64,000 nucleotides of DNA from Mesodorylaimus sp. YZB2_4 (Eukaryota > Nematoda > Enoplea > Dorylaimida > Dorylaimidae): assembly GCA_030248295.1 (NCBI GenBank), contig JASANH010001668.1:682001-746000 (forward strand), given 5' to 3'. The position numbers were made by a program, and so were the translations under genes. Under the pieces are notes generated by a model that was not told where the DNA came from, searched no databases, and saw only the letters and a list, made by a program, of their open reading frames with translations. Shown in pieces: positions 50,605 to 62,399 of the stretch (its first letter is position 1; each line of letters starts with the position of its first letter).

Positions 50605-51224
50605 ATATTTCAGAATGAATAAACGATAGCGGATAAAAACAAGGAATCCCGATTTAAACTTAAAATTTTATAATTTGCATTTTACGCGCACATGCGAATT
50701 TGATCTGCACGTACTTTAAAACGCGGTGAGTTCAAACTTGCGGTTTGACGACTCGTGCCTGCAAATTTCGGACAGGTGTCACACTTGTGTTCCTCCCACT
50801 CGCGCACACTTCCCCCGCGGATGGACAAGGCTGCTTTTGATCACGCCCTTCAGTCAATTGTTCTCCCCCCCCCCCCCCTATATTTTTCGCCTAAATTTCC
50901 AGCTTTCTTAATTGTATTTCTTCGAATTTTTAATAGCTGCTGGGCGACCACCGTGTAGTTTTTGCTGAAAAGTCACTAGGTATTTTAGCGCTCGTTCGGG
51001 ATCACTTTTTTCGGGATCGGGATTTTCAGAGTGTTATTTTTTCACTTTTAATTCGATGTAGGTAACCTACAACCCGCCCCAAGTAGCCAGCAAATATAGA
51101 GCTAAAAACTTTTATGCGCAGTATTAATTTTTGAATATGTACTCATCAGTGAGATTGCCATCTCGCTTTCAACGTTTATATGCCGCATTTTTCTCTTGTA
51201 TGGACGAAGCAGACAGCTGTTCAT

Positions 51225-51500
51225 TCAAGTACATCGCTTGTCCATGCGAACCAAACGTTTGGGCACTCGCTTGTCCAGAACTGAATTTGGAGAGCTAACC
51301 AATTGTTGCAAGGCATCATCGACTGTTGACGGCGAGTTTACCAATTGCTCAAGGTCCAGGGTCGATATGTGATCATTAACTTCAGCCCAGTCCACTCGTT
51401 TGATCAGCGGAATGGTACGCCTGTCAGGCACTCGTTTCTTTAAAGCACCCGAGGCAAGAATCGATAGTGGCGAGTGATCAGGAGTGGAAATGGTTGGCAT
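51225..51500 (-). CDS. Hypothetical 91-aa ORF in the transposon left arm
   Basis: One open frame with an internal echo (ALKKRVPDRR and VLDKRVPKRL) and polar composition. It has no recognised domain. It lies inside the 5.5-kb element ahead of copy C. It could be a leftover accessory frame or chance. Confidence 0.25.
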   Translation of the reverse strand: MPTISTPDHSPLSILASGALKKRVPDRRTIPLIKRVDWAEVNDHISTLDLEQLVNSPSTVDDALQQLVSSPNSVLDKRVPKRLVRMDKRCT

Positions 51501-51539
51501 CAGAAGTGGGAATGAAATCTCACCCGGAAAGGTCAGAGA

Positions 51540-51640
51540 AAAGGAGTCAGAGAAAATCCTTGTCGGGTCAGGTTTGGGTTTTGGATTTTAGGTTTCGAGT
51601 CAGGTCAGGAACACTTTCCTCACCTGATCGGACCTAGGGG
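51540..51640. repeat. CGGGTC-array element end, copy 2
   Basis: gtcgggtcaggtttgggttt, gagtcaggtcagg, then cctgatcggacctaggggct at the edge. The reverse complement of the edge resembles the start at 38713 (TAG-CC-GATC-GGTCAGG). Poorly preserved. Confidence 0.4.
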
Positions 51641-51984
51641 CTGAATTCACAAAAAAAAGCGGTGTAACTGGAAAGAATTGGGTGCAGTTCGATCGAGGGT
51701 GGAGGGGCACACATAATGGCCTGAATTCGAACACGATCGCCCATAACTAGGCGCGGTGGGGCCCAACCCAATTTAGGCCACTGGTCAGGCTAGCTAACGT
51801 TGCTCGATGTTAATGGCCAGAAAATAGCTACTGTAGTGAAAATCTAGCCATAATGGTGCGGGTGCGTGTTTTCTCGCTTTTTATAATTTCGCAACATTGT
51901 CGCTTTCCACGCGACTGTGATTATAAGCGGACTCAGACATATATGGCCGTTATTCTGTCACTTAAGCAGTCGATGCACAGATGC

Positions 51985-53490
51985 AAAATAGGTAGGGCTG
52001 GTTGCATACAAGATACGCATTCTGTACGCAAAGTTTGTGCATCGCATTGAAATTTGGATGCGTATACAGTATGCGTACACCAGGCGGAATGTGTACGCAT
52101 ATAAGAATTGGCAAGCTTGCTCGTACGCAATACATACAATGCGTTCCTTAATTAGCCGCGTCAGCCAAGTTGAAAATTAAAAGAAATTTCTTACCACAAG
52201 GCAAATACATCACAAGGCAAATAGCAGGTAGAAAAATTCGAACTTATAATTTATACATCTTTTCCTTACTGGTCGCCACAAATCCAATATTTGACTAGCG
52301 TTTTAGTTCGGCAGCTGTTGCCTCTAAATTCGGCAAAAAATTTAAAAAACATTAGCCAAAGAATCTTCCTTGCAAGTCAATGTTTGTCTGACTTTGTCAA
52401 AGTGTCATCTTCTCACAATTCTTAAAACTTTGTACGTGTCCTGATTTTGGCATAGTAAACCTGGCGCCATCAGAATTTATGACCGAATGCAAAATAGAGA
52501 GTACAGCCATCAGGAGTTGGATATTTGCTGCGATAGAATCCTCGAATAAGTGAATCCGTCAATTTTTAACTCACAGTATGCCCACGGCTTCCCGATATTT
52601 TTGATCCATAATGGTCAAAAATTAACAAAAGACTTACACGTGGTAAGATTACCCACGAAGCTTTAGGGATCGCTTTGAGGCTGGAACCCTAAACCAGCCA
52701 CCCCGGAGGGCTCAGCTTTAGTGACGCTGCTCAGTGCAAATGTACCACGCCCACCAGGATTCGATCCCGCAAACTTCCGCTTGCGATCCCGATGTCGTAC
52801 CACTGAGCTATCAGGGCCACGAGAAGAGAAAAACTAGCAGCTCACTCAAACTTGGTCGAGTGTAAAGTGCAACCCCTCCTTGCCTGAAGGAAGATCATCA
52901 TCCTTGCTCTTACTGCACACTGCTCCACACGCTGACTAAGGCTGCTTGTTATCGCACGTGTGGCCGAAAGTTGGATTCCCAGTTTTGAAAGAGTATTGGC
53001 GGAGGAACGCTGGATTGCTGTCACGAGCTTCACGGATTTTGTTTGACCAATCAATATTGTGAAGTAAGTCAAGACCCGCTTATTATCGTCCAGCCCTAAT
53101 CTCCAGTTACCTGCTATGAGTTTGGAAAACGAGTCTATTTCGCCGATATTTCGAGGAAATTAGTCGAGTTGTGTTCTACCACTCGCCAGGTTGCAATGTT
53201 CTTCATGGATGCTGAGATCAGCTAGTAGCTCTATGCACGACTAGTCGGTCGTTTCGAATTTCGTTTTCTTATTGTAAGTTTTTTAGGTTGATTTCACGTG
53301 GCGAGGTGTCTTCATGCGAAACACGATTTTGGAATTGCTCGATATGGAAATTCACGATCCAGGGCCAGCAATTTTTTCAGTTCAGGGCTATCTTTTATGC
53401 TGTTCGGAACGGTTATCTGTATTTGCAGACAAGGTCACGCAATTAGTTACAGTATGGGACTGGATATTTTTGATGCACTGACTACAGCAA
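51985..53490 (-). mobile_element. TATGCGTA-family repeat element, copy C (reversed)
   Basis: Reverse complement of copies A and B. The right-end word cluster is at about 52000-52145 (gcgtatacagtatgcgtaca), the tRNA-like module at 52747-52820, and the shared region with gcgaggtgtcttcatgcgaa at 53300. The left-end word cluster is missing, so the copy is truncated where the transposase reading frame begins. With copy A it defines the right half of the element. Confidence 0.7.
52747..52820 (-). repeat. tRNA-like module inside copy C
   Basis: On the minus strand: ctgatagctcagtggtacga (box A) and cgggatcgaatcctggtggg (box B), nearly identical to 38319-38394. Confidence 0.65.
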
Positions 53491-56091
53491 ATGGCGAGAT
53501 GGCCAATGGTGCATTCTGAAGGCCATGCGCGCTCTTTGTTGTTGACAAAGCGGATCAATCTTACAACAAGCTCGGCAAATTAGTGACTTTTCCGTTTAAA
53601 GATTTTCACGTAAGTCATTTTTATTATTCGTTTTAATTTTATGATATCTAATTTCATGTCATCTCTTATCAGAAAGCTTCGGAGAAATTTAATGAACATC
53701 AAACGAAGAAATATCATTTAGCATCAGTTGAAAAAGAATTTAATTTTCGGGAGACGAGACAAGTTCGTCAAACTTCTGTTGATGTTCGCCTCAGCGTTCA
53801 GGAAGCCGACCAGGTGGAAAAAAATCGCCAGATGTAAATTTGTTATTGCCATTCTTGAGTGTGTTGAACATAGAGTACGTAGTCACAGAACAGATTTTTT
53901 TAGATCGAAAAGTATTGTAGAAGTTATCGTTTTCTGTGGCCGCCAGAACTTGGCCCTGCGCGGACATCGCGAAGATAACGATATTTTCACTGATAATCAA
54001 TCTGTTCAAGATGGAAATTTTGGAGCATTCCTGCGTCTTTGTGCGCAGTCGGGCGATATGGTTCTAGAAAATCACTTGCAAACAAGCGCTGGCAAAGCCA
54101 CTTACGTTCCACCCCAGATCCAAAATGAATTGACTTTCTGGCAATTAGGTTGTTCGATCGTTGATATTTCAGGAGAACATTGTTACGAGGGTAAATGGAA
54201 CTAAATGTTTCTCTGTCTTGGCAGACGGAGCAACGGACATCTCAGACCGGGAGGTCTTATGCTACTCAATTCGATTTGTAAAGAATGAGGTAATTATTTT
54301 TCTGCATTGAGCTCATTTGGTCTGTGGGTTAAGAGCGATGTCAAATCGATTTTTTTCGTTGCATCAAGGAGACAGTGCCCTCAGAACTTTTCTTTGGTAA
54401 TCTACACGTTGTTGATGTTAGTGGAGAAGGCCTGGCTACTGCCCTGTTGACGGCTTTGAAAAGCGCTGGCTTGGATTTGTCGTATTTGTATGGACAAGGA
54501 TATGATGGCGCCGGGGCCATGAGAGGTATTGTTGGGTAGTCTGCACATGAGGTTTTTTTAAATGTTTGATTACATTCCTTTCAGGCGTCAACAAAGGAGT
54601 TCAAGCTCGTGTATAGCAGCAGCACAAGAAAGCTGTATACACGCACTGCGCATCGCACTCAGTAAATTTGGCTCTCAATTTTGCTTTAGTGGTGGATGCA
54701 GTTCGAATGGCTGTAGACAAAATTCCAGGAATCGGGTTGTTATTCACACGCCATACTATGCGTAAAGAGAATTTATTGGAAGTCATTCGGTCATCCTCTG
54801 ATACTGCGGCACACGCTCGTCCGCATTTTATCGAACTGTGTCCCACGAGGTAATGAGTTTAAACTTGAGTAAATTTTCTGATATTTTTCAGAGAATGCTT
54901 TGTTAACTTTTTTAGGTGAATTGAACGTCAGGATGTGATCAGCAGATTTTTCGTCTTATTTGAACACATCTACGAAACGCTTTAGCATATTTTGACTTCT
55001 TCGAAGGACTAGAGCACTCTTCGCAAAGTGAGAAAGAATTTGACCTCAACTAATAATTGCTCTCATATTTTCCTTGTGGTTATTAGACTTCGTAAAGTAT
55101 GGAATAGCTAGATTTTGCTTTCTCTTTATCACTTTTGGATGCGATTTCTAGGGATTTGGTCAGAATATCAACGAACTTGCGGAAACGCAGTATCGATCTC
55201 ATCGAATGTTGTCGTCAAGTAGCTGATTTACGCCACCGGTTGCGCAAATATCAAAAAGACGATCGATTTTTCAATGGGGTTTACACGAAGGCTTTAGAAA
55301 GTGAGTTGTCACTGATCATTTTTCCCGAGGGTGAGTGGGTGTCTCATTCAGAATTGACGATAATCGTTGGTTTTGATGGCATTCCTGTGAACCGAAATAA
55401 GCTTCCAAGACGGCAATCCGAGAATCCGGCAAGCCGAGAATTTATTTGCCATATCTGAAAGACTTGGATGATCAATTGGGCGATCGGTTCAGAGATCATC
55501 AAAACGGATATATTCTCTACAGTACCTGATTCCTTCATTTTTCGGGTAGGTGACTCCCTGATTTAGTTGCTAATTCACATTGATTTCCCATTCGCCGTCT
55601 TCAGGCGTTGATGACCATAAGGTCATTGAGGCATTTCGCTTCTACACTGAACACGACGATGGATTTGAAGTGACTGAGCAAGGATTCCTGGATGAATATC
55701 GTCGTTGGAAACATCGTTTTGACGGCTTGAAAAAGGAGGAATTGCCAAAAAATGCTTGCGAACCATTGGCATTTTGTGCCAAGATCGGGCGAGATTAGTT
55801 CCCTGATGTTTTCGACTTGTTATAGGTATTAAAATATTCCTCGACAGTGCAAGAAGCGTAGTTTGATTTTTTCTCGTTTCGAAGATCTTGATCACTTTCG
55901 CAGTAACATCCGATAAAGTCGAGCGGGCGGTCTCGACTTTGAGACGCGTGAAAACGTATCTTCGAAATGCTATGACTGACGAACGGTTTAATGGATTGGC
56001 CCTGATGAACATTAATCGCGATATCGACCTCGACGTAGGAGATATTTCAAGGCGATTCGGTTTGTCTGAGGTTTCGGAAGGCTTCGATTAA
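53490..56091 (+). pseudogene. hAT transposase with introns (ZMYM1/P52rIPK-like), inactivated
   Basis: Segments in order: finger end (RPCALFVVDKADQSYNKLGK, about 53520), KKYHLASVEK (about 53705), RQNLALRGHREDND (about 53943), FSVLADGATDISDREVLCYS (about 54215), GYDGAGAMRG (about 54505), THCASHSVNLALNF (about 54640), ELCPTR (about 54835), SIDLIECCRQVADLRHRLRK (about 55190) and the dimerisation tail RRVKTYLRNAMTDERFNGLA (about 55943). Several GT-AG introns remain readable (for example gtaagtc...cttatcag 53611-53670). Stops replace coding positions: TGA in the finger (about 53518), TAG at 54614-54616, and TGA after the splice following ELCPTR (about 54917). There is also at least one frame break near 54150. 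It therefore cannot make transposase, though most of the sequence is well kept. Confidence 0.85.
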
Positions 56092-56099
56092 TTTGATAT

Positions 56100-57215
56100 T
56101 TATTATCTGGTGGTTTGTCGTGGAAAAATCAGTGACTTGGAGCCATAAAACTCAAATTTTTGCCTCCGGCGGGGCAGGGGCACATCCCCCGCCCCGCACT
56201 TCACCCACTGCCGCATCATGGCATTCAAAATCATGCAAGCAAAAAGACCTAGAATTAGTCACCAATTAGCAAACAAATCCCTCACTTCCTCTTTACCAGT
56301 CCAATCATCCACCAAAGTTTTTCCAGCTTACCCTTCTGGAACACTCCCTTCCCGATCCCGTCCTCTCTCCTTCCCCTTCTTTCTTCACACATCTCCACAA
56401 CATTCAATCCCGACCATTTTTTATCGGGATCGGGATCGATATCCCGAACGAACGCTAGTATGCTTTAATTTGATGCGGCTTATTTGACGAATGAATCTTA
56501 CTCTTCTGGTTTTTAAAAAGGTAAGCCGGATCTCAGGAGTCGAGGAGTCTGAATGATACATTTTTTGCAGAATACATACGGAATTTACGTGTTGTCCGCC
56601 TGTTTGATGGTTTCGCTGTATTAATTTAATGGAGAAAACGATGCGTTTAAAGCGCGTTGTATTTTACGAGGTATGATTTTCTGAACTTCTTCCATCTTAA
56701 AGTAACCGCGAATTTAAAGTGATTTACGATATATGGCCGAGAACCAACGAGAAGGCTGGAACGACATGGCAGAAGCTGGTCTAGCGGCGCAGTAATAAAA
56801 GCTGCAGCTCCAAAATACAATCTTCATTTTCTTGAAAGATTTTTGTATTTGACCATATTACATTATATACATGACGAACTTGTCATATCCTACTTAAGTC
56901 ATCATCATGTGTTAAACCTTCAGCGTTGGATCCGCCCGCCCAAGATGGATGACATGGAGCTACTTTTCGGGTGACTCTGTAAGTTTTGTTAGATGTGTGG
57001 TCGAGTATAAACTGAGTTTTTGTTAATACACATACAAGCGCGGGGCACAATTTCCCCAGAAAACCAAAACTGCATCGAAAACCGATTTGGGAAGAAAATA
57101 GATCGCAGTAAGAAATGCCGGAAAGCTCTTTTTTCAGATATTAGTATTCAGACTTGTCATTTGATTTCTAATGGAGTCCCAGATTTATTGATGTTTTGCA
57201 AGATTTGAATTTGAC
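56100..57215. other. Transposon 3' part, then no gene recognised
   Basis: 56155-56215 is a GC-rich block (gcctccggcggggcagggg) like those at 2560-2650 and 6480-6560. 56335-56457 is the element's right terminal zone. From 56458 to 57215 nothing is recognised. Confidence 0.45.
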
Positions 57216-57443
57216 ATGTCCGCGTTCCCCAAGATCGATTGGAAGGAGATATTACCATTTGTTGCAGATGATCTGAATCCAACGTTTTATGATGCAGTGA
57301 TTGCTGAATATGCCATCTTACCCATAGCGCTCGGAAGTAACTGCACGATTAAATGTGTCCGTGACATATACGAAAAAAACTTTGTTTTCATTGAGAGACA
57401 TTTTGAGTCAAAAACGTTGAGAGACATTTTAGTTTTAACCTAG
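57216..57443 (+). CDS. Hypothetical 75-aa ORF
   Basis: ATG at 57216 and stop at 57441-57443, with coding-like composition (FPKIDWKEILPFVADDLNP; CTIKCVRDIYEKNFVF). No family recognised, no signal peptide, no clear splice partner. It could be an exon of a larger gene or an old transposon piece. Confidence 0.3.
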   Translation: MSAFPKIDWKEILPFVADDLNPTFYDAVIAEYAILPIALGSNCTIKCVRDIYEKNFVFIERHFESKTLRDILVLT

Positions 57444-57550
57444 TGAATCAAACGTCACATTTTTCCTGAGGCGTAGCAATCAATTTTTCATTAGTAAACA
57501 GTTGCAGAGCAACTCACTAACAGCGGGAGCTAAACCTGGATTTTCGAATA

Positions 57551-57777
57551 CCGTATTTCCTCGCAATTCTCCTCGGGGAGAAATATTTTTAAATGGGTGC
57601 CCGACGGGGGAGAATAACCAGAAGGGAAAAAATCAAACATTGTTCAGATGCCAGAAAGAAACTATTCTTCGCATTGATACCAGTTGTAGAAAGATGGACA
57701 GTCTGAATAAAGTTCAATCGGGGTCTAGACGGGGGGAGGATTTCGAGGGGGGGGGGGGAGAATTTCGGGGAATGCGG
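57551..57777. mobile_element. TA-type MITE, copy 2
   Basis: Left end after TA: CCGTATTTCCTCGCAATTCTCC. Right end: GGAGAATTTCGGGGAATGCGG, followed by GA instead of TA. The inside has cgacgggggagaataacca and a 12-G run. Same family as 36922-37427 but only 227 bp. Confidence 0.65.
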
Positions 57778-57906
57778 GATCTGCTAGAGTAAAGAGCACA
57801 CGTCGTCTGCCTGGACGATCATCTCAACAGCCAATCATTGACGACATGACAAATTATCAAATTATTCGCGCATGATCGTGAAGTAAATAAAAGCTAGCAT
57901 TTCAGA

Positions 57907-58454
57907 TCATCGACATTTCAAGGAAGGCGACTTGTAACTTGGTGATCCGAATGGCATAAATTGCATCGTAAGCAAGTAAGCATTGGATTTTGGATAGAAC
58001 GTGAGGTAGACTGTTTGGTAGAGCTGTTTGGAAGTTCGATTGATGGGCTCGAGATCAAAAAAGATCGAGCGATCTGCGTTATACCGAATAAGAAACAAGA
58101 ACAGGTTTACTTGTGCGGCGCTTTGTCTTGACTTTCGGCTCCTCACCGCTGAGAAATTTCGCTTCCTCGGTGCCACTGCTGGCAACTCGGAACTCGTATC
58201 CTTCGATTATATTTCTAAGCAATGTGGCCGACTTTTTGCGTTTGGAATTGCTGCACGAACCTTCATCAGCCTGGAGTGGCGAAGGAGACCGATGAAACCT
58301 TAGGGAACCAGTCGGCAGGATCCGCAAACCTGGGCTACCCGATGCTGCCAGAGCGCCGCTCCAGAGACTTAAAAGGCGTTGTTTTCTTTTTCGAAACTGC
58401 CCCGGACGCTTCCCCGCAATGATTTTGTACCATAATTGCATTTCTCGAGGACAT
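57907..58454 (-). CDS. Unrecognised small protein gene (116 aa, three exons)
   Basis: Exons (minus): 58339-58454, 58147-58214, 57907-58073, phases 2 and 1, TGA at 57907-57909. The intron 2 splice (gtgagg...cgcag, 73 bp) is good. Intron 1 (gtagcc...cttag) is less certain and a longer exon 2 is possible. The start reads MSSRNAIMVQNHCGEASGAV. The middle NIIEGYEFRVASSGTEEAKF and the end FDLEPINRTSKQLYQTVYLT look like a compact folded domain. No signal peptide or membrane span. I do not recognise the family. Splice logic across two introns in one frame argues for a real gene. Confidence 0.45.
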
Positions 58455-58837
58455 TTTCGAAAATATGCGACCCGTTTCGGCTCACACAAGCAAGCGCAAG
58501 CGGCTTTGATGGTCGAATAAATGCAGAGCAACCGACACCGACAGTCCAACGTCAAATGTAATAGACCTGCGACAGAAGCCTTGATCGTCCTACAAAAATT
58601 AGGAATGCTACTCTTTAGCATAGTCAAAAAGAGCGCGCCCATACGAGTATTTTTTGGATGCGGTCACTTGTCTCATTCTTGCTGAACGCAATTCAATATG
58701 CGCAGATGAGCTGTATCGTAGAAATGTCATGTACACCATATAAATGAGAAGTTTGTGCCTATTTCTGACAACGTCAAACTCTTAAAACCGACCAACCAAC
58801 TGGTTGCACTCACCTCCAGCGCCCTCGTCACGCTTTG
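58455..58837. other. No gene recognised
   Basis: May be promoter or 5' UTR of the small minus-strand gene. A further open stretch upstream on the minus strand (to 58642) has an acceptor at about 58596 but no consistent frame. Confidence 0.35.
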
Positions 58838-59184
58838 CTAACTTCGCTCGACGTCGAGCGTCCTTGGCATCGCGCCTCGCTTAACTGTCTCAGCGAGCTT
58901 GACCAAGCCGTCAACATCTAAAGAAGCTTTCGCACCATGGATCCAAACGACATTAGTCAATTCGACTAACGGAACCTTCCAGTATTTCGTTACCATACTG
59001 TCCCTCCGCAACTGGGCCACTGCGCTATTCGCCGAATTCTTCGCGCCACCCTTTTGGGCGCGCTTGTCTGTCCTTTTCGGGGTCATGCCCGAGCCACGCC
59101 GCCGTTCACGTTTTCCGCTCGTTCGGGCCAACTGTTCGCCTGCGGCGCCGCGCCGCTTGTTCCAGCTTTGCCAGAATCCATTCT
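58838..59184 (-). CDS. Basic, unrecognised ORF, possible exon
   Basis: After an acceptor (tttttttag, about 59185) one minus frame stays open for about 115 codons to TAG at 58838, rich in K, R and G at first (KREMM-free basic stretch KRERRRGSGMTPKRTDKRAQ) and then more balanced (VPLVELTNVVWIHGAKASLD). A good donor (gtgagtg) lies 24 bp past the stop in another frame. The true exon structure is unclear. No family recognised. Confidence 0.3.
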
Positions 59185-61670
59185 AAAAAAAGAACAGTGT
59201 AGATTTAGACTAGCAATAAACTTTAATATCTATGGCAGCTCGGCCCCGGTATTTTATGCGCGGTCTAAAGGCCACTTCTGCTACGAGAATGTGGCCCTCT
59301 TAAAAATAGTCAGCCTGTCTTCCCCCATCCGCTACTTGCTTCTGAAACCGCAAAAATCAGGCCTCTAATTTTCCTCTCTCAATGCTCACCCAACGTGCTC
59401 CTGTAGGGCCTTAATCGTCGTGATGATCGTGTTCTTCCCATTCGAACCATCGACAAGTCTTACTGAAACCATCGGCACGTGTGAATGAGAGAAAGACACT
59501 TTGACTGGAATGCACACAGCCCTGCTTTATATATCTTCCAACAACACACGTCCAGAACAATAAAACTGGTCTTGGGTAAATGAAATAAATAGACCAAATT
59601 AGGAGCAAGAAACTGGATCTAAGTCAACATAAATGCATCACATGCCACTATGCATGTCGAGTTGATGCACACCTGCTACTCTGAAACAGGCGTCATGTTC
59701 GTAACGTAAATCCAAGATATGTACGGTCCAGCCTGGAGTCCAAAATGTATAAGTGAATACCTGGGACACATATAACCAACCAGGTTCTTTCCTAAGGACC
59801 CGGCATGACGACTGCTGATAGAATTAAACTGCCTCAGTGTGCCATAAAAGGCTGTTTGACGCACAACGATAGTGCTGTTTAAAAATAATGCGTCAATCTT
59901 CCGCCTCCTACCTTTTGCTGGTCGCCCTCACTTTTAATGAGATCTTTGATATTCTTGACCTGCCCTGTAGACCTCCGCCATCTCTTTCCTTTCGAAGGTC
60001 CACAGTTAGGGGTTTCTCATAAGATGATCAGTGTTCGCTTTGTCGCGCTCTTTCTGCTCTGGAATAAATTTGTTTTCTCTTCAATGAGGCCGAGCGCTGC
60101 CTCGTGATCGAAAAATGCCTGGCCAGCACGATCAAGATTTACCTAGTGTTCCGAGTATACCGTAGATACGTGTATGAGACGAGAAGGCCAGACTTGCCCC
60201 TCTCATTGCGTCTGCAAAGCCATCTCTCCTAGAAACTGGCCATGTACACATACCCGATATCGCATCTGACCTCAAATGTTATGGAAAGGTACCCACTCGG
60301 CATAAAGCCCATTATAGCCCGTATCAATTGAGACCAGGACCAGGTACTTGGGGCAATGCAGAATTACGGCATGCAACAGTAGAGATGGCTGGCGTTAGAA
60401 TGCTTGTAACTTTTTCCGCTTTGTTGCTGTCATTTTTTGTTTAAGTTTATCTGTTTCCAATCTGCGGTCGGATAGGGACCTTTCGTTCGACACTTACATT
60501 CAGTAGGACTTGCGCATGAACCAACATCGCATTTGAATTTAACAATTCAAGGCAAGGCTCGTCGTCAGATTCAAATGCGAGTTTCATAAGAAACGAAACG
60601 TCGTTTTGATGCTTTTTTCGAGGTTGGTGAGCCCAAGCGTGGCCAAACCGGCACTGGTGTTTTACTAGGTTTAAGAAATATTAAAATTCTGAATGCATTC
60701 TGAACGCCGCCCAATCAAGGCTCAACTCGCCCGAAACGTCGTCGTGATTCATTCGAGGAGTATTGGGGGCTTCCGATATGGCAGTGTTCCGAGCGGTCAA
60801 CGCTGTCGATGCCAGCGGTTGCTGTTAGATCGCTATGTAGTGAGGGTTGGTCATCTAATGGCGGCTGTTTTGGACGAGCGAGGGACTTTGATTTCTCTGG
60901 CGGCTTGACCACGTTCTCATCGCATGTAAGCGATATTATACCATAAAGCCCATTATCCAACTATCTAATAGTAAAAGCCAAACTTCCGTTGGTGACTTCC
61001 TAGGAGAAACGGTTTTCGTCGATTTTCTCTAAATTTTTAACTGCAACCACCATCGACCACGACATCGAAGGTGTCGAGAGTCTTGAACACTTCAAAACAG
61101 CATCAATTGTTTTTCGATTCCTAATCCGATCGTTGGATAATCGATACTTCTCGTTCTTCTTCTCGTAATCGATTTCTAATCGAAAATGGTTTTTTCCGAT
61201 TTACTCGAAATTTTTAAGTTACGACCACACTTGACCCCGATACGAGCTGTAGAGAATTTCGAGATCTACAAGAATTATGTATAAATATTCACATTCAAGT
61301 TTTGATTAGATTGCTAGATAATCGATAAGACAAAAGTTATCGCTAGGGGGCGTGGTCATTTGAGCGGGCTGGGTATGGATTGCTCTTTCCCTGCAGTGTA
61401 CAGTCATCGCGTTATGTGTTCGAGCCCGAGGGTAAATTACGTGTTATCTGTAACTGGCGATAAGTGCCCAAAACAATCGAGTCATCTCTGTAAACAAAAT
61501 TGTCAGCTCAGAAAACTCAAATGTTGACATCAACGACAAGCCAAAGTATGCAAGAAACAAGAATTTCGCGCGGAAGCAGCTGCTGTCGCTGGTGACAATG
61601 TCACGGGTGATCATACTGGGCAGGCTGGTTCAGTTACCTTGCAGTAACTGCTGATCAACTGTTGATGATT
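59185..61670. other. No gene recognised
   Basis: Mixed sequence without a supported gene. A minus frame at 60715-60960 (EKSKSLARPKQPPLDDQPSL) has coding-like composition but no start, splice or homology evidence. Confidence 0.45.
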
Positions 61671-61679
61671 TGAACATGT

Positions 61680-62275
61680 CGGAGAAGGCGAAACTTTGAT
61701 TCTCTGACAGTGACTCAAGTGACGAAAGGTCGGTCGGTCGTTCGTTCGTTTGTTGAAGGATTTCACCACAGGCCATCCGATTCCCACATCGGCCGCTGAC
61801 ATCGTCGACCACCCCCTCTCCAAGAACGTCGACCGCAAGATCAAAGACGAGTACGACTTTAACAATTCTGGAGACAAGGTAAGAGTGCCTAGTAGTGTCC
61901 AGTAACTAAGACTTTCAGTTCTAATAGATAGATATAATCCTCAGCTATCACGGGCATGTGATGAAGCTGTTGGCCTGGCCAATTAACTTGCCTCGCAGCT
62001 TTTTGTTTAAAGAACTGTATTGGGGAACGCGAGGCTTTGATTTTCCGACAGCGATTCGAATGATGAAAGGCAAAAGCATTTGGCTGAGATCTAGTGCGGT
62101 GGCCACGTGGGACTCGTTTCTTGAATAAATGGGCCTAGACATTCGATTCCAACAGCGGCCTTTGACCCCGTCGGCCAGCGACACTTCGTCCCCCACTCCT
62201 TCGCTACATACGTCGACTTTAACAACAGTGACGAGCTCAGGCACGATTTCAACCAAGTCAGCACCAGAGCTCATG
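61680..62275 (+). repeat. Diverged tandem duplication of a 220-bp unit
   Basis: Unit 1 (about 61690-61875) and unit 2 (about 62020-62245) share in the same order tttgattctctgacagtga / tttgattttccgacagcga, a ccgattcc/tcgattcc piece followed by cggcc, and a final gtcgac...actttaacaa. In one plus frame both end in DFNN (YDFNNSGDK and YVDFNNSDEL), so they may be degraded coding units. No family recognised. Confidence 0.45.
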
Positions 62276-62399
62276 CTGGCAGATATCTGCTAGAGGAATC
62301 AGGGAAAGAATTCTTGAAGCGTACAATATTTGAGAAATCAGCGGTTTAAAAAAAAACTCTGAGAACTGTCGACTTTGAAGGTTGTAAATTTTGTAGACC

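Larger units (their letters stand above)
50986..56457 (+). mobile_element. Large hAT-related element with GGGATC end words and broken transposase
   Basis: The element is 5.5 kb. Left end TAGCGCTCGTTCGGGAT, right end ATCCCGAACGAACGCTA (16 of 17 inverted match), each followed inward by repeated cgggatcgggat. An 8-bp duplication is only partly visible (ggtatttt / agtatgct, 5 of 8). It contains the transposase remains at 53490-56091 (+), the reversed TATGCGTA copy C and a CGGGTC array. The transposase may belong to this element or to one nested in it. Confidence 0.6.

Noticed and set aside
60715-60960. An 81-residue proline/serine-rich minus frame
   Set aside because: No start context, splice sites or family signal. 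Composition alone is not enough.
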